A stretch of DNA of 64,000 nucleotides from Hyphomonas sp. (GTDB lineage Bacteria > Pseudomonadota > Alphaproteobacteria > Caulobacterales > Hyphomonadaceae), in NCBI RefSeq assembly GCF_013823385.1, contig NZ_PNMA01000017.1, positions 1 to 64,000 on the forward strand, written 5' to 3'. Of the stretch, positions 23,166 to 34,296 are shown piece after piece. Within the stretch, counting starts at the first letter, position 1. Every line of letters starts with the position of its first letter. Both the position numbers and the translations under genes were made by a program. The notes beneath the pieces were generated by a model. The model saw nothing but the letters and a program-made list of their open reading frames with translations. It was not told the origin of the DNA and searched no databases.

Positions 23166-24560
23166 ATGACCGAACCGTCCCCTGATTTGCCTTCCCCGTT
23201 CACCCTGCCTCTGCCGGAGCGCTCAGCGGGGTTGAAACTGATCCTTGTCTGCGGCCTCGCCCTGCTGATGGCGATCCCGGCGCTCTTCATTTACAGCGTG
23301 GTACGCGAACGCACGCTCGGCCAGATGCAAGCTTTCGCGGCCGTCAGTGATGGCGTTGGCGGGCAACAAGCCGTGCTTGGGCCGGTCATCTCGGTTCCGT
23401 TCGAGCATGCCCCATCCGCCCAGCGTGGGCAGCAGAAAGCCTATGGCATCGCTGTGATCTATCCCGAGACAGGCAGCGCCACCGCTGAGGTCAAGGTGGA
23501 AGAGCGCAAACGCGGGCTCTACCTCATTCCGGTGTTTGAAGCGGGCATCCATTTCACAGCCCGGTTCGATACAAATGCGATCCGGGATACACTACCCCGC
23601 GACGCCGTTCCCCTCTGGCATGAGGCCCGCCTGCTGACCGGCGTCAGCGACACGCGGGGCATTCGGGACGAAGTTGCGGTCACGGTAAACGGCCGCAAGC
23701 TGATGATGGAGCCCGTGGACCCCCAGACCAGGGAACCGGGCAGCTTTGCCATCGCCCCGCGCGCTTCGGTTTCTCTTGCGGGTGCCCGGCTCATCAACCT
23801 TGATACGGCAACCGGCCCGCTGACGGTGACAAGTCAGCTGAAGCTCAGCGGCGCCGAACGGCTGACAGTCGGCCCCTTTGCCAAGGACACATCCTTCAGC
23901 CTCTCCAGCAACTGGCCGGACCCGAGTTTCACCGGCGGCGTTCTTCCGCTGACGCATACCGCCGGCAAGGCGGAAACCGGATTTGAAGCCGCCTGGAGAG
24001 TTGCCTATCTGGCGCGCGGCATTCCGGGTTCCGGAACAGACCTCAATCTTGCCGATGTCACATCGCAGAACCAGCGTGAGATGGGTGTCCGGTTCATGCG
24101 GGAAGCCAACCCCTATCAGAGCGTGGAACGTGCCCTGAAATACTGTGTCATGTTCGTGGGCCTCGTTTTCCTTGCCTACTTTCTGCTGGAAATCATGAGC
24201 GCGGCACGCGCGCACCCGGCGCAGTATCTGCTTGTGGGTCTGGCACAGTCGGTCTTCTACCTGCTGCTATTGGCCTTTGCCGAGCGGATCGGATTTGATG
24301 GCGCCTTTGCACTTGCCGCCGGAATGACGGTTGCCCTGACTTCAGGCTATGCTGCCAGCGTTTTCCGGTCGGCGTATTACGCCCTCAAGGCACTAGTGAT
24401 CCTCTCGGCAATTTACGGGCTGCTCTATGCCCTGATGCGCGCCGAAGGCTTCGCCCTGCTGGCCGGCGCTCTGGCAAGCTTTGCGGCCATCGGCCTCACC
24501 ATGTTCGTCACACGGAACATCGACTGGTATGGCAGCCGGAAACCGGTTGCCATGAGCTGA
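23166..24560 (+). CDS. creD: cell envelope integrity protein CreD
   Basis: RSAGLKLILVCGLALLMAIPALFIYSVVRERT and C-terminal multi-TM CreD pattern (FVGLVFLAYFLLEIMSAARAHPAQYLLVGLAQSVFYLLLLAFAE). Confidence 0.93.
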   Translation: MTEPSPDLPSPFTLPLPERSAGLKLILVCGLALLMAIPALFIYSVVRERTLGQMQAFAAVSDGVGGQQAVLGPVISVPFEHAPSAQRGQQKAYGIAVIYPETGSATAEVKVEERKRGLYLIPVFEAGIHFTARFDTNAIRDTLPRDAVPLWHEARLLTGVSDTRGIRDEVAVTVNGRKLMMEPVDPQTREPGSFAIAPRASVSLAGARLINLDTATGPLTVTSQLKLSGAERLTVGPFAKDTSFSLSSNWPDPSFTGGVLPLTHTAGKAETGFEAAWRVAYLARGIPGSGTDLNLADVTSQNQREMGVRFMREANPYQSVERALKYCVMFVGLVFLAYFLLEIMSAARAHPAQYLLVGLAQSVFYLLLLAFAERIGFDGAFALAAGMTVALTSGYAASVFRSAYYALKALVILSAIYGLLYALMRAEGFALLAGALASFAAIGLTMFVTRNIDWYGSRKPVAMS

Positions 24561-24608
24561 AACCTCCCAGCCCTGGCGGGTACGCCTGCCAGGGTTTCCC
24601 CACCCGGC

Positions 24609-25421
24609 TCACCGTCGCAGGGCTAGAACCAGCCCGATGAAGGGAACGGCCACTTCCACCATCGCCCGCTCAAGCGGGCTTTTGGCAAACTTCCGGAAGT
24701 AACGCCCCAGGCTGCGGGCCTTCTGCTGCTGCACGAAGGCCGAGGGCACATCGGATGTGGAGGTGTAATGCAGCGCGCCGGCGAGCGGCTGGTAGATTAC
24801 GCTGCCTCCGGCCTCGATGGCGCGGCGGCAGAGATCAACGTCCTCCACATGCAGGAAATAGGCTTCATCGAAACCGCCGAGCTGCTCGAAATCGGCCCGG
24901 CGCATGAGGAAGAAGGCGCCGGATATCGCCCCAATAGGCACCGGCCCGGGCGGTGGGGGCTCATTCTCCAGCGTCCAGCGGGAAAGGCCGAGCGCGGCGC
25001 TCAGCGTCAGCGTGGTGCGCCGGGCGCCGCGCTGTTCGCGCCCGTCGACGCCGAAGATGCGCCCGCCCGCTATTGCCGGCGCCGGCGCGCCCTCCAGCGC
25101 GGCCGCAAGCTGGCCCACCGAGCCACGCCGGATCACACAGTCGGGATTGATCACCAGCAGCTGCTCAGCGGCCGTTTCGCGGGCCAACCGGTTGACCGCC
25201 GCGCCAAAGCCCGGATTGTCCAGCCTCAGCAGCTTCGCCCGCCCGCCACAGGCGGTCACAAAGCCATCGAGCCAGGCCTGAACTTCGGGCGGGTTTCCGT
25301 TGTCCGCGATCACGATCTCGGAAACTGCCGGGTCGGCTTTCAGCGCATAGAGGCATTCGGTGAGCCGCGGACCGGTATGATAGGTCACGACCAGGGCAGC
25401 GGTCTGCGCGGGGGCGCTCAT
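24609..25421 (-). CDS. glycosyltransferase family 2 (rhamnosyltransferase-like)
   Basis: ALVVTYHTGPRLTECL..., LLVINPDC, GAISGAFFLMRRADFEQLGGFDEAYFLHVEDVDLCRR. Confidence 0.92.
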   Translation of the reverse strand: MSAPAQTAALVVTYHTGPRLTECLYALKADPAVSEIVIADNGNPPEVQAWLDGFVTACGGRAKLLRLDNPGFGAAVNRLARETAAEQLLVINPDCVIRRGSVGQLAAALEGAPAPAIAGGRIFGVDGREQRGARRTTLTLSAALGLSRWTLENEPPPPGPVPIGAISGAFFLMRRADFEQLGGFDEAYFLHVEDVDLCRRAIEAGGSVIYQPLAGALHYTSTSDVPSAFVQQQKARSLGRYFRKFAKSPLERAMVEVAVPFIGLVLALRR

Positions 25422-26692
25422 TCAGCCGCCTTGCCGCTGCGATGGAGCAGGATGAGCATGGCAACGGCAAGGGCAAGCCCAGACCAGAACGCTTCGTTCC
25501 ATACGCTGTAGGAGAAGTTGAAGATACTGAAGGTGGCGCCCGCCATGCCGGCAATGGCGAAGCGGATTTCCGGACGCAGCTGCGAGGGGCGCGGCAGGCG
25601 GAACCCGATCACCGTGATGGCAAAGGCGGCCAGCATCGCCCCGACAAAGCCGGTCTCGGCCCAGATCTGCAGCGGCATATTGTGGGGATGCCCCGGCACG
25701 ACGGGGAATTTTTTCCAGAATTCGGGGAGCTGCGCTGCCCAGGCCGGATAGTCAGCATAGGTCTCGCGCCATGTCCGGGTGGCCATCAGGCCGTGGCCCG
25801 TATAGGGCGCCTCCCCGATACGGTTCATCACCACCTCCCAGGACCAGAAACGGGACCGGAAAGACGGCGGCAGGATACTGTCCAGACCAGTCATCAGGCG
25901 GATGAACAGGCTGACCAGCAACGGCGCAGCCGCGAGATGTCCCGCAATGGCGCCAAACAGCCAGCGATAGCCGGTCTCGGGCAGCAGGCGGATCAGCAGG
26001 AAAGCGCCGAGCATGCCGCAGACGGCAAAGACGGCGGCATGATTGTCCGTCATCAGGGCGGCAAAAACCGTCAGCAGCACCAGGCCCGAAGCCCCCAGAA
26101 GACCGGCCCGGTCGCCCCGCGCGCCGAGCGCTGCGGCGAGGATCGGCAGAACCACCGCGAAGAGGTTGGTGTTGCGGCCGATATTCTGGACGCCGTTGAC
26201 AACATCGCTGGGGTCATCGCCGTAAAGGAGTCTCAGCACCGGGCCAGAGGCCAGCGCCGAGATGAAAACCAGCGCGCCCTGCAGGGCCAGAACGCCATAG
26301 ATCCATTTGCGTGTGCGCGGCCCCAGCTCGGAGCGCATCGCCCCGGCAATCGTCAGCATGGCGAATACGGCTGTGAGCACCACAATCAGGCTGCGCGCGC
26401 CGATGGCGAAGTTGCCTTCAAGCAGATTGCCGCTGACCAGCCGGCTTGTGGCGGGCGACCAGACCTCGCTGATGGCCGCCCAGCCGATGAAGGCAATGGC
26501 AAAGATGGCATAGAGGGTGGGCGGAATGCGGGGGCGCGCCAGGATCAGCGCGGTAATCCCCGTCACCCCGAGAAGCGGCGCAAAGCCAAGCGTTCCCAGC
26601 ACGGCCAGAAGCGGCCAGAGCAGAAGCAGTCCGGCAAAGACAGGTCCGTAAGCCATTCTGCTCACTCTGGCCGTTGAGGACGGGGTTGTCAC
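25418..26692 (-). CDS. O-antigen ligase-like multi-TM protein
   Basis: Many TM segments, GHGLMATRTWRETY...PGHPHNMPLQIWAETGFVGAML Wzy_C pattern; ATGA overlap with the GT2 gene. Confidence 0.85.
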   Translation of the reverse strand: MTTPSSTARVSRMAYGPVFAGLLLLWPLLAVLGTLGFAPLLGVTGITALILARPRIPPTLYAIFAIAFIGWAAISEVWSPATSRLVSGNLLEGNFAIGARSLIVVLTAVFAMLTIAGAMRSELGPRTRKWIYGVLALQGALVFISALASGPVLRLLYGDDPSDVVNGVQNIGRNTNLFAVVLPILAAALGARGDRAGLLGASGLVLLTVFAALMTDNHAAVFAVCGMLGAFLLIRLLPETGYRWLFGAIAGHLAAAPLLVSLFIRLMTGLDSILPPSFRSRFWSWEVVMNRIGEAPYTGHGLMATRTWRETYADYPAWAAQLPEFWKKFPVVPGHPHNMPLQIWAETGFVGAMLAAFAITVIGFRLPRPSQLRPEIRFAIAGMAGATFSIFNFSYSVWNEAFWSGLALAVAMLILLHRSGKAAE

Positions 26693-26698
26693 CGCCCC

Positions 26699-28681
26699 TT
26701 AGCTGCGCGCGCGCTTCAGATCAGGCGGAAGGGCTTCCTCTGCCAGCGAAATGAGCGCTTCTTCCAGCGAGAGGATCTGCTGGCCGTTCGAGCCAAGCCG
26801 GCGCAGTGCCACCTTGCGCTCATCAGCCTCCCGCGCGCCGACCACCGCAATGACCGGAACCTTCTGCATGGAATGTTCCCGGACCTTGTAGTTGATCGTC
26901 TCATTGCGCCGGTCGACTTCCGCCCGCAGCCCTGCCTTGCGCAGCTCGGCGGCGACTTCTTCGGCATAGCTGCCGGCAGCATCATCGGAGATCGCCGCGA
27001 CGACGACCTGAACCGGCGCCAGCCAGATCGGGAAAGCCCCGGCGAACTCTTCGATCAGGATACCGATGAAGCGCTCCATGGAGCCGAGGATCGCCCGGTG
27101 CAGCATCACGGGGCGCTGCTTGGAGCCGTCAGAAGCTATATACTCAGCCCCCAGACGTTCGGGCAGAACATAATCGAGCTGGAGCGTGCCGCATTGCCAG
27201 ACCCGGCCGATGGCGTCCGTCAGCTGGAATTCGAGCTTGGGCCCGTAGAAGGCGCCCTCCCCCGGCAGCAGCTCGCAGGGCAGGCCCGCGGCATCGACCG
27301 CCGCCTTGAGGCCGGCCTCGGCCCGGTCCCATGTCGCGTCATCACCCGCGCGCACGTCCGGGCGCGTGGAAAGTTTTACCGCGATCTTCTCGAAGCCGAA
27401 GTCGCGGTAGACGCTTTCGAGCAGGCGGCAGAACTGGATCGACTCTTCCACAATCTGGTCTTCGCGGCAGAAGATGTGCGCGTCGTCCTGCGTGAACTGG
27501 CGCACGCGCATGATGCCGTGAATGGCCCCGTGCGGCTCGTTCCGGTGGCAGCACCCGAACTCGGCGAGGCGCAGCGGCAGGTCGCGGTAGGATTTCTGGC
27601 CCGACTTGAACACCTCGACATGCGCCGGGCAGTTCATCGGCTTCAGCGCCATCAGCTTGGCGTCCTCCGGCACGGAGATTTCCACGCCCTCATCGCCCGC
27701 CGGAATGAAATCCGGAACGATGAACATGTTCTCGCGATACTTTCCCCAGTGGCCGGACTTTTCCCACTGGACGGAGTCCATCAGCTGCGGCGTCTTGATT
27801 TCCTCATAACCCGACGCGTCGAGGCGCCGGCGCATATAGGCCTCGATCTGGCGCCAGACCTGGAAGCCGTTGGGATGCCAGAAGACAGAGCCAGCCGCCG
27901 CCATGCCGTCGAGGTGGAAGAGATCAAGTTGCGCGCCGAGTTTCCGGTGATCGCGCTTTTCGGCCTCTTCCAGGCGGTGGAGATGTTCCTTGAGGTCTTT
28001 CTCATTCGCCCAGGCCGTGCCGTACATGCGCTGGAGCATCTCGTTGCGATGGTCCCCGCGCCAATAGGCACCGGCAAGCTTCATCAGCTTGAACGCCTTG
28101 GGCAGTTTGCCCGTGGACGGAAGATGCGGGCCGCGGCAAAGATCGAACCAGTTGCCTTGTTTGTAAACTGTGATGGCTTCGCCCGGCGGGATGATGTCGT
28201 CGATGATCTGGGCCTTGTAGTCTTCGCCGATACGCTTGAACTCCGCGATGGCGGCGTCCTTGTCCCAGACTTCTCGGATGATCGGATAATCGGCGTCGAC
28301 GATCTCGCGCATCTTGGCTTCGATCTTTTCGAACTCGTCCGTGGAGAAAGGCTCCTTCCGCGCAAAGTCGTAATAGAAGCCGTCATCGATGACCGGGCCG
28401 ATCGTCACCTGGGCATCGGGATAAAGCTCCTGCACAGCTTGAGCGAGGACGTGGGCGGCGTCATGACGGATGAGCTCGAGACCTTCAGGGTCTCGGTCCG
28501 TGATGATGGCGACATTGGCGTCACCTTCCAGCGGGCGGACAAGGTCCCACATCTGGCCGTCAACCTTGGCGGCAAGGGCTTTCTTGGCGAGGGATTTGGA
28601 GATCGACTCGGCAACGTCCAGCGGCGAAGCGCCGTCCTGGTATTCGCGTTTCGAGCCATCGGGCAGCGTGACTTGGATCAT
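26699..28681 (-). CDS. thrS: threonine--tRNA ligase
   Basis: TGS domain, [48 protein letters not shown]. Confidence 0.98.
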   Translation of the reverse strand: MIQVTLPDGSKREYQDGASPLDVAESISKSLAKKALAAKVDGQMWDLVRPLEGDANVAIITDRDPEGLELIRHDAAHVLAQAVQELYPDAQVTIGPVIDDGFYYDFARKEPFSTDEFEKIEAKMREIVDADYPIIREVWDKDAAIAEFKRIGEDYKAQIIDDIIPPGEAITVYKQGNWFDLCRGPHLPSTGKLPKAFKLMKLAGAYWRGDHRNEMLQRMYGTAWANEKDLKEHLHRLEEAEKRDHRKLGAQLDLFHLDGMAAAGSVFWHPNGFQVWRQIEAYMRRRLDASGYEEIKTPQLMDSVQWEKSGHWGKYRENMFIVPDFIPAGDEGVEISVPEDAKLMALKPMNCPAHVEVFKSGQKSYRDLPLRLAEFGCCHRNEPHGAIHGIMRVRQFTQDDAHIFCREDQIVEESIQFCRLLESVYRDFGFEKIAVKLSTRPDVRAGDDATWDRAEAGLKAAVDAAGLPCELLPGEGAFYGPKLEFQLTDAIGRVWQCGTLQLDYVLPERLGAEYIASDGSKQRPVMLHRAILGSMERFIGILIEEFAGAFPIWLAPVQVVVAAISDDAAGSYAEEVAAELRKAGLRAEVDRRNETINYKVREHSMQKVPVIAVVGAREADERKVALRRLGSNGQQILSLEEALISLAEEALPPDLKRARS

Positions 28682-28944
28682 GGGTCTTTGGTTTCTTTGG
28701 CGGGCTGCGGAACGGCATGTTCCTGCAGGAAAATCTGGGAATCCGGCTAAGGTTTCTGGCGGGCCGTGATTAACGCGGCTTTACCGGAAATCCTACCCCG
28801 TTTTCAGGGCAGCCGGGACGGCTCATCTTGTGCGGGTGCATGAACGGGGCGCGCTGGCGCGCTTTCAGGAGTGCGTCATGCACCCTGACGAGTTCGCGGG
28901 GTCAGCCCGGTGAGAAAGAAACCTGCGTTCATGGGGCTCATATG

Positions 28945-29277
28945 TCACGCCTCGGGCGGGGTTTCAACCAGGCCGCCGGAACCGTCTCTGGGGCCCGATT
29001 TCCAGTCGCCATAGCGCCAGGGCTGCCAGAACGGTACGGCGGGTTTCGTTTCCGGGGGCGGGTCGATGCCATGGCTGCCGCCGGGCCGGCAGCGGATGAA
29101 GCGGGCAAGCGCCATCCACCCCCCTGCCCACCAGCCATGCCGGGCGACGCATTCGGCGCCATATTCACTGCAGGTGGGGTGGTGCTGGCAGCGGGCGCCG
29201 AAAAGCTGCAGCGCCTGGCTCGGGCCATGCTTGTAGATGGCAAGGAGCACATAGGCCGTGCGCCGGCGCAGGGACAT
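28945..29277 (-). CDS. yidD: membrane protein insertion efficiency factor YidD
   Basis: LFGARCQHHPTCSEYGAECVARHG, C-rich YidD pattern. Confidence 0.9.
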   Translation of the reverse strand: MSLRRRTAYVLLAIYKHGPSQALQLFGARCQHHPTCSEYGAECVARHGWWAGGWMALARFIRCRPGGSHGIDPPPETKPAVPFWQPWRYGDWKSGPRDGSGGLVETPPEA

Positions 29278-29720
29278 CAGACATCCGCCCGCGCGGCGAG
29301 GGCGTGGTCTATGGCGGCCACGGCCGCTTCGAAGGCGAGCAGCGTGGAGGCGTGGCGGGGCGGATAATCGGCCACGGGTTCCAGATGGCGCAGTTCCCAG
29401 AAGCGGCCTTCGGGCGGCGGGCCGCCTTCCTTCAGCATGGCGCGCAGCGCCTCAAGGGCGGCGCGGATTTCGCTGACCGTTGCGCCAACCGCATTGGCCG
29501 AGAGGATGGAGGTAGCCGCCTGCCCCAGCGCGCAGGCCTTGGGATCAACGGCGATGGCGGTAACTGTCTCGCCGGCCGCATCCAGCGTCAGGGCCACATG
29601 CACGGTCGAGCCGCAGACGCGCGAGACTTTCAGCGCCTGCCCCTCCGCGCCCGCAAGCTGGCCGACATTCGGGATGTCGGCAGCGAGTTCGAGGATGCGG
29701 TTGTGATAAAGCTCGCTCAT
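29277..29720 (-). CDS. iron-sulfur cluster assembly scaffold protein (NifU N-like)
   Basis: RVCGSTVHVALTLDAAGETVTAIAVDPKACALGQAATSIL. Confidence 0.85.
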   Translation of the reverse strand: MSELYHNRILELAADIPNVGQLAGAEGQALKVSRVCGSTVHVALTLDAAGETVTAIAVDPKACALGQAATSILSANAVGATVSEIRAALEALRAMLKEGGPPPEGRFWELRHLEPVADYPPRHASTLLAFEAAVAAIDHALAARADV

Positions 29721-29763
29721 GGCTGCCTAGATGGCCCGGCCGGACTTCACCGGCAAGAGGCGA

Positions 29764-29812
29764 GAAAAAAGGCCTGCCGGGCCGGTCTCTGGAGACACAG
29801 GCCGGCAGGCCC
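29764..29812 (-). terminator. putative minus-strand terminator downstream of exoD-like gene
   Basis: Minus strand: gggcctgccggcctgtgtctccagagaccggcccggcaggccttttttctcg. Confidence 0.7.
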
Positions 29813-29916
29813 AAAGGCGAGAGGTGGAGAAATGAGGCCGAAGGCCATGAGGGGTCGATGCCCGCCCCATGCCCTAGGGTCAACTTAACGATTGGAGAGG
29901 CTTGGCAGCCCGTATT

Positions 29917-30537
29917 TCAGAACGGCCACAGTGCCAGCAATCTGGGCGTAAGGTTCACCACCAGCAGGATGGCCCCGGCAAAGGCGGCCCCGGCCAGCAG
30001 CAGCACAAACCCGTCGCGCGCCGTCAGCGCCAGGCCGAACAGCAACACGGTCAGGCTGGGCAGAAGCGGCCCGAGGGGCACGAGACCCAGCGGATAGGTA
30101 AGCAGGGCGGCCAGCACGCAGATCACCGCAACGATCTGGAGGAAGGGCGGCTCTGTCAGGAAGGTGAGGCGCGGCTTCACCAGCGCGTCGACCATATGGG
30201 CATAGCGTTCCCCGGCCGCGACGCCCTGCACGAGATGGTCCCGCTTGAACTTGATCTCGGTAACCCCCTTGGGCAGCCAGGGATGGTTCAGGCCGAACAC
30301 GATCTGCAGGGCGAAGGCCAGGATGACGGTTGCGATGAACCAGTTGGCGCCCGGAATGATGGTCAGCGGGCTGACGGCGATGAAGCCCAGCAGCAGGAAA
30401 ACCGGGCCATGGGCCCGCCGGCCGATCGCCACCAGCAGCTCATGAACGGTCACCTCATCCCCTTCCGTATTGAGGACGAGCGACCGCATCATGGTGCGCA
30501 GATTGGTGACAGGAATATCCGTGCCGTTGCGGTTCAT
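29917..30537 (-). CDS. ExoD family exopolysaccharide biosynthesis protein
   Basis: VTVHELLVAIGRRAHGPVFLLLGFIAVSPLTIIPGANWF. Confidence 0.88.
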   Translation of the reverse strand: MNRNGTDIPVTNLRTMMRSLVLNTEGDEVTVHELLVAIGRRAHGPVFLLLGFIAVSPLTIIPGANWFIATVILAFALQIVFGLNHPWLPKGVTEIKFKRDHLVQGVAAGERYAHMVDALVKPRLTFLTEPPFLQIVAVICVLAALLTYPLGLVPLGPLLPSLTVLLFGLALTARDGFVLLLAGAAFAGAILLVVNLTPRLLALWPF

Positions 30538-31097
30538 GGCAGAGGCGTTTCTGCGCCCGGTGAAGGCGCGCCATACCGTTCGATCTGCGAGCTGACCTGA
30601 CCGCCACCGGTAAGCGTGATGACATAGAGCCGGTCGAACTCGGCTGCGTCATTGATCGGCGGGCCGGGATCGGCGCCGATCAGGGCGGCCAGAGCGTCAG
30701 TCGTGTTGGAATGCCCCACCACCAGCTTTACCCCCGGCGTTGCGGCAAGCTGGCTGCCAAGGGCAGGCAGTTCAGCCGCGTCATAGGTCTGCACCGGCAA
30801 GCCGAGAGACGCCGCGAGCGGCGCGGCGGTTTCCTGCGTGCGGCGGGTTGCGGTCGACCATATCTCGGTAACGCCTTCAGCCGACAGGCGTTCCGCCAGC
30901 GCAGCGGCCCGCAGGGTGCCAGCGGGCGTCAGGGCCGGATCAGAGCCGGCCTCCTTCTCGCCATGGCGCACCAGGAAAAGCCGGGTCACCGGCTCGGCGG
31001 CTGGCTCTGCAGACGCCTCAATAGGGATCATGCAGGCCGATATGAGGCCTGCTGCGACAATTGCCAGAAACCGGCGGCGGATCAGATGCGCCGCCAT
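30534..31097 (-). CDS. histidine phosphatase family protein
   Basis: LFLVRHGEKEAGSDPALTPAG...EIWSTATRRTQETAAPLA...VVGHSNT. Confidence 0.9.
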   Translation of the reverse strand: MAAHLIRRRFLAIVAAGLISACMIPIEASAEPAAEPVTRLFLVRHGEKEAGSDPALTPAGTLRAAALAERLSAEGVTEIWSTATRRTQETAAPLAASLGLPVQTYDAAELPALGSQLAATPGVKLVVGHSNTTDALAALIGADPGPPINDAAEFDRLYVITLTGGGQVSSQIERYGAPSPGAETPLP

Positions 31098-32467
31098 GTG
31101 CTGCCTGCCGGACCGTCCATGATCTCGATCCCCTCTTCTGCCAGCGCCTTGCGGATGCGGTCTGCCTCGGCCCAATCCTTGGCAGCGCGCGCATCAATGC
31201 GGGCCTGCACAAGCGCGTCGATGCGGGCGTTCTCGTCCGTATCGCCGCCCTGCTCCCATTCCTTGGGCGTTTTGGTGAGCAGGCCAAGCAGCTTGCCTGC
31301 GGCCAGCAGATTTGCCCGCGCGTTTGCCATGCCGGTAGCATCTTTCACATCGGCGGCCGTATTGGCTTCGGTTGCCAGGCGGGAAAGCTCGGCCAGGGCG
31401 TCGGGCGTGCCGAGATCGTCCTCCAGCGCTCGCAGCACACCGGTGTCCCGTGCCTCGCCACCTTCCGCCTCCCAGACGCGGCGCAGGGCGCCGTAAATCC
31501 GGTCGAGCGTGGTCTTGGCCTGTTTCAGCAGGTCTTCGGTCCAGTCGAGCTGGGCGCGGTAATGCGCCGTCAGCAGCGCAAAGCGCAGCACTTCGCCCGG
31601 CCAGGCCTTCAGCAGGTCATGCACGGTCACGATGTTGCCGAGCGATTTCGACATCTTCTCCCCGCCCATGTCGAGGAAACCATTATGCATCCAGTAGCGG
31701 GCAAGTTCTTCGCCGTGAGCGCATTCGGACTGGGCAATCTCGTTTTCATGATGGGGGAAGGTCAGGTCCACGCCGCCGCCATGAATGTCGATCGTGCGGC
31801 CGAGATGCTTCGCCGCCATGGCCGAGCATTCGATGTGCCAGCCAGGGCGGCCCCGGCCCCAGGGGCTCTCCCAGATCGCGTCTTCAGGCTCGCCCGGCTT
31901 GGCGAATTTCCAGAGGGCAAAGTCTGCCGGGTCCTTCTTGTCCTCATCAACCGCCACACGGGCGCCGGCTTCATTATCCTCCGGCTTGCGGCCAGAGAGG
32001 CGGCCATAGTCAGGCATGGACGGCACGGAGAACCAGACGCCCGTTTCGCCGACATAGGCGTATTTCTTGCGGACCAGCTTTTCGATCATCTCGATCATCT
32101 CCGGCACATGGCCGGTCGCCCAGGGCTCAATGCTGGGCGGGATGACGTTCAGCGCCTGCACGTCCGAATTGTAGATATCGGCATACTTCTTCGTGATCGC
32201 AGCAATCGGCTCGCCCGAGGCGAGGCTCGCGGCGATGATCTTGTCTTCGATGTCGGTGATGTTGCGCGCATAGACGACAGCGCGCTCGCCATACTTCGCC
32301 ATCAGCACCCGCCGCAGCACATCGAACACGACCGGCGGGCGGGCATTGCCGATATGGGCATGGTTATAAACGGTCGGGCCGCAGACATACATCGTGATCC
32401 GCTTCGGGTCCTGGGGCTCGAAGACGCGTTTCTTGCGCGCGGCAGTGTCATATATGCGGAGGGTCAT
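31082..32467 (-). CDS. cysS: cysteine--tRNA ligase
   Basis: YVCGPTVYNHAHIGNARP, GGGVDLTFPHHENEIAQSE, KMSKSLGN. Confidence 0.98.
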   Translation of the reverse strand: MTLRIYDTAARKKRVFEPQDPKRITMYVCGPTVYNHAHIGNARPPVVFDVLRRVLMAKYGERAVVYARNITDIEDKIIAASLASGEPIAAITKKYADIYNSDVQALNVIPPSIEPWATGHVPEMIEMIEKLVRKKYAYVGETGVWFSVPSMPDYGRLSGRKPEDNEAGARVAVDEDKKDPADFALWKFAKPGEPEDAIWESPWGRGRPGWHIECSAMAAKHLGRTIDIHGGGVDLTFPHHENEIAQSECAHGEELARYWMHNGFLDMGGEKMSKSLGNIVTVHDLLKAWPGEVLRFALLTAHYRAQLDWTEDLLKQAKTTLDRIYGALRRVWEAEGGEARDTGVLRALEDDLGTPDALAELSRLATEANTAADVKDATGMANARANLLAAGKLLGLLTKTPKEWEQGGDTDENARIDALVQARIDARAAKDWAEADRIRKALAEEGIEIMDGPAGSTWRRI

Positions 32468-32830
32468 CGTATCTCTTGGATCGGGAATGTCGGGGGAGCA
32501 GCTCGCGGGCTGGATGTTCCGGGCAGCCCTATGGCCCGTTGCGGCCTCAGCAGCAACAGGGACGGCAGCAGGAATATGCAAACGCGGCGCTCGACATGGG
32601 CCGGTGCGTATCACTTTCCGCTGGGAAAGCCAAGAATTCCGTAATCCAACGCCCAGGTTTCCCCGTAGAAAGCGCTGGAAACAGAGACCCGCCGGGCCTA
32701 TGTATCCTCACATCGCCCTGAGGGTATCAACTCCGGGCGGGCGTTAAGTCCGGGCAAGAAGGCGTCAAAGACCTTCAAGGGATGCCCCGGCTCGACCCCC
32801 GTCCCTCAGTGAAGGACAACTGAATTGGCT

Positions 32831-33451
32831 ATGGACGCCGTGACCCCCAAAAAAGATATTCCGCGCGCGGATTCCGTTCGCCGCCCCACCCAGGAAGAGG
32901 CCGAAGAAGCCGTCCGCACGCTCATTGCATGGGCTGGCGATGATCCGGCCCGCGAAGGCCTGCTCGACACGCCCAAGCGTGTGGTGAATGCCTACAAGGA
33001 GTGGTTTGAAGGCTATGGCGAAGACCCGGTGAAATATCTCAGCCGGACCTTCGAGGATGTGCAGGGTTATGACGACATCGTCATGCTGCGCAACATCGAG
33101 GTGGAGAGCCATTGCGAGCACCACATCGCGCCCTTCATCGGCAAGGCTTTCGTAGCCTACAAGCCGTCGAATGCCGTGGTCGGCATTTCCAAGCTGGCGC
33201 GTGTTGTCGAGATCTTCGCCAAGCGCCTACAGACGCAGGAAACGATGACGGCGCAGATCTGCGACGCCATCACCGAAAGCCTCGCCCCGATGGGCACCGC
33301 CGTCTTCATCGAAGCCGAGCATCAGTGCATGTCGACCCGCGGCGTTCACCACAAGCATGTCACCACGATCACCACGCAGTTTACCGGCGTGTTCAAATCC
33401 GACGCTGACCTGCGCAACCGCTTCCTGGCAATGTGCGGCCAGAACAGCTGA
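32831..33451 (+). CDS. folE: GTP cyclohydrolase I
   Basis: [31 protein letters not shown]. Confidence 0.97.
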   Translation: MDAVTPKKDIPRADSVRRPTQEEAEEAVRTLIAWAGDDPAREGLLDTPKRVVNAYKEWFEGYGEDPVKYLSRTFEDVQGYDDIVMLRNIEVESHCEHHIAPFIGKAFVAYKPSNAVVGISKLARVVEIFAKRLQTQETMTAQICDAITESLAPMGTAVFIEAEHQCMSTRGVHHKHVTTITTQFTGVFKSDADLRNRFLAMCGQNS

Positions 33452-33481
33452 TCTTTTCAGACGGCTGAAGAATTTTCTGGA

Positions 33482-33516
33482 TACGCCCTGCCTTTCTGGC
33501 GGGGCGTTTTCATTTG
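33482..33516 (+). terminator. putative terminator after folE
   Basis: tacgccctgcctttctggcggggcgtttt. Confidence 0.7.
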
Positions 33517-33524
33517 GGGTCAGG

Positions 33525-34277
33525 TCAACGCGCCAGCCAGGCGGCGATATCCGCGACGACTTTTTCCGTGCCCGGCTCATCCACGATCCAGTGGGCGTGA
33601 CCCGGATATTCGATGAAGTCTCCCGGCACGGGGCTGGCAGCATATTTGGCGGCCACCTTGCGCACGGCCTTGGGAAGCGTGGCGCGGTCTTTCCCGGCAG
33701 CAATCGTCAGTGTGGGGAGGGTGATCTTCTTTTCGTCTATCTCGATTCCATCGGTGATATCGCCATAGACCCGGCCGGAATCGTAAAGCGCGCCGGCATA
33801 GATCTCGTCATGGCGCGCCTTGGGCACGCAGTTGAGCACGCCGTAGCGGAAGCCGGTTTTCCAGACCTTGTGGGCCTTTTTCCGGTCCTGCGACAGGATC
33901 ACGTTGAAGAAGGTCCAGGCAACAGACGGGCCGATGACCGCGCAGCCTTTGGGCTGGGCGGGCGTCAGGAAGACGGCTTTTGAAACATCGCCGCTTTCCG
34001 CCAGGGCCTGCGCGATGAGGCCGCCCATGGAATGTCCGATCACGGCAGGTTTCTGGCCAGTGGCAGCGGTGATGCGCGCCGCCTCGGCCCGCATCGCCTC
34101 GATATAATCCTGCAGGCCGAGGTCTGACAGAGTGGCAGGCGGATTTTCCCGCACGCGCCGGTCCGGGAAAAGGGTTGGCGTGTGGCAGGTCCAGCCGCTG
34201 GCCTCAAACAGGGGTTTCATCCGGTCCCAGGCTGAGCCGTCGCAGCCCACTCCGTGGATCATCAGAAGATCGCCCAT
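33525..34277 (-). CDS. alpha/beta hydrolase
   Basis: LLMIHGVGCDGSAWDRM, nucleophile elbow GHSMGG, C-terminal GHAHW. Confidence 0.92.
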   Translation of the reverse strand: MGDLLMIHGVGCDGSAWDRMKPLFEASGWTCHTPTLFPDRRVRENPPATLSDLGLQDYIEAMRAEAARITAATGQKPAVIGHSMGGLIAQALAESGDVSKAVFLTPAQPKGCAVIGPSVAWTFFNVILSQDRKKAHKVWKTGFRYGVLNCVPKARHDEIYAGALYDSGRVYGDITDGIEIDEKKITLPTLTIAAGKDRATLPKAVRKVAAKYAASPVPGDFIEYPGHAHWIVDEPGTEKVVADIAAWLAR

Positions 34278-34296
34278 GTCCCCTACCCCTCTCCTG

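Noticed and set aside
26873-28750. 625-aa plus-strand ORF opposite thrS
   Set aside because: Antisense shadow of thrS
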